Below are positions 4,812-5,302 of a DNA stretch of 5,302 nt, piece after piece (position 1 is the stretch's first letter; every line of letters starts with the position of its first letter). The notes under the pieces were generated by a model, which saw only the letters and a program-made list of their open reading frames with translations, ran no database searches and was not told the DNA's origin. Source of the stretch: an uncultured Acidobacteriaceae bacterium (GTDB lineage: Bacteria; Acidobacteriota; Terriglobia; Terriglobales; Acidobacteriaceae); the NCBI GenBank assembly GCA_903842845.1, contig CAIMNN010000297.1:1-5302 (forward strand). Direction: 5' to 3'. The translations under genes were made by a program, and so were the position numbers.

Positions 4812-5302
4812 ATGAAGGAAAGACTCGAGTTTCTGCTGGTTTACGTAGTTGCCCAGGTCCTTGGCCGCTTGCCCAGGGGCGTGAGCCGTTTTTTTGTCTA
4901 CGGACTGGTCTACCTTCTCTATGTCGCGTTTGGCCGATTGCGCAGGGTCGGATTGCGCAATCTGGAACTTGCGTTTCCCGAGTTGACGATTGAGCAAAGG
5001 GAAAGAATCCTGCGTGGGCTTTACCGTTCACTCGGCCGGCAACTGGTCGAGTTCAGCCGCATGAGGCGCTACACGCCGGAGAATACTAAAAACTTCATCC
5101 GTACCGAGGGACTGGAGAATTATCTTTTGGCGAAAGCACGCGGCAAGGGCGTGTTCATTGTGACCGGTCACTTGGGCGCGTGGGAACTCTCGAGCTTTTA
5201 TCACTCGATGATGGGCTACCCGATGGAGATGGTCATCAGGAGATTGGACAACAAGCCGCTCGATGCGTTTGTGAACAACATTCGCTGCCTGCACGGCAAC
5301 AA
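4812..5302 (+). CDS. LpxL/HtrB-type lysophospholipid acyltransferase, 3' end beyond the window
   Basis: 163 codons are visible from ATG 4812; the family is usually about 290-320 residues, so about half is missing. Such enzymes sit on the inner face of the inner membrane and transfer acyl chains onto lipid A precursors or related glycolipids. Visible hallmarks are an N-terminal hydrophobic segment (about 7-17 and 27-41), the NLELAFPELTIEQRERI block (50-66) typical of the family, then GKGVFIVTGHLGAWEL (111-126) containing the HX4E catalytic motif (H120, E125), and VIRRLDNKPLD further on. An in-frame TAG lies two codons upstream, so this is the first possible start; AGGA precedes it by four bases. 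The acceptor substrate cannot be told from this half, so I give no symbol. An acyltransferase of mannoside or another lipid pathway remains possible. Confidence 0.9.
   Translation, partial: MKERLEFLLVYVVAQVLGRLPRGVSRFFVYGLVYLLYVAFGRLRRVGLRNLELAFPELTIEQRERILRGLYRSLGRQLVEFSRMRRYTPENTKNFIRTEGLENYLLAKARGKGVFIVTGHLGAWELSSFYHSMMGYPMEMVIRRLDNKPLDAFVNNIRCLHGN

Noticed and set aside
4068..4997. A 309-codon open frame on the minus strand
   Set aside because: It is antisense to the well-supported SYLF gene, crosses its terminator and the start of the acyltransferase, and its translation has no recognisable domain. It is a shadow of high-GC coding sequence.

Overview
The window looks like an ordinary chromosomal segment from a diderm bacterium, most likely an Acidobacteriota member of the Terriglobales/Acidobacteriaceae type. 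This is an inference. It rests on the medium-high GC with AT-rich spacers, the Pal-type lipoprotein with an Ig-like insert in front of its OmpA domain, the flavour of the HU and dCTP deaminase proteins, and the free use of TTG and GTG starts. I see no mobile element, CRISPR array, tRNA, rRNA or phage gene.

Layout. The left half (1-1950) is transcribed leftward. It carries a TTG-started HU/IHF-family DNA-binding protein (1666-1950), a TTG-started Pal/OmpA lipoprotein (647-1396) closed by a clear intrinsic terminator (581-617), and adenine phosphoribosyltransferase, apt (515 to beyond the left edge). A 275-base divergent spacer (1951-2225) holds several inverted repeats, a G-rich tract and a plausible dcd promoter with a leader hairpin. 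The right half is transcribed rightward. It carries dCTP deaminase (dcd, 2226-2780), a NarL/FixJ-type HTH regulator with a degenerate receiver domain that probably starts at GTG 2934, a 387-base spacer rich in structure (3621-4007), a secreted SYLF-domain protein (4008-4715) with its own terminator, and the first 163 codons of an LpxL/HtrB-type acyltransferase that runs off the right edge.

Function. Two themes recur: nucleotide metabolism (apt for adenine salvage, dcd for dUTP supply to thymidylate) and the cell envelope (Pal tethering outer membrane to peptidoglycan, SYLF lipid binding, lipid A-type acyl transfer). HU and the regulator act on DNA. Most genes are separated by terminators or long spacers, so they look like single transcription units rather than an operon.

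The most interesting parts are the regulator, which keeps a NarL-type HTH but has lost much of the phosphorylation chemistry, and the spacer after it. That spacer carries a possible small RNA ending in a strong intrinsic terminator and a perfect 14-base dyad. I did not find a clear new multi-gene system.
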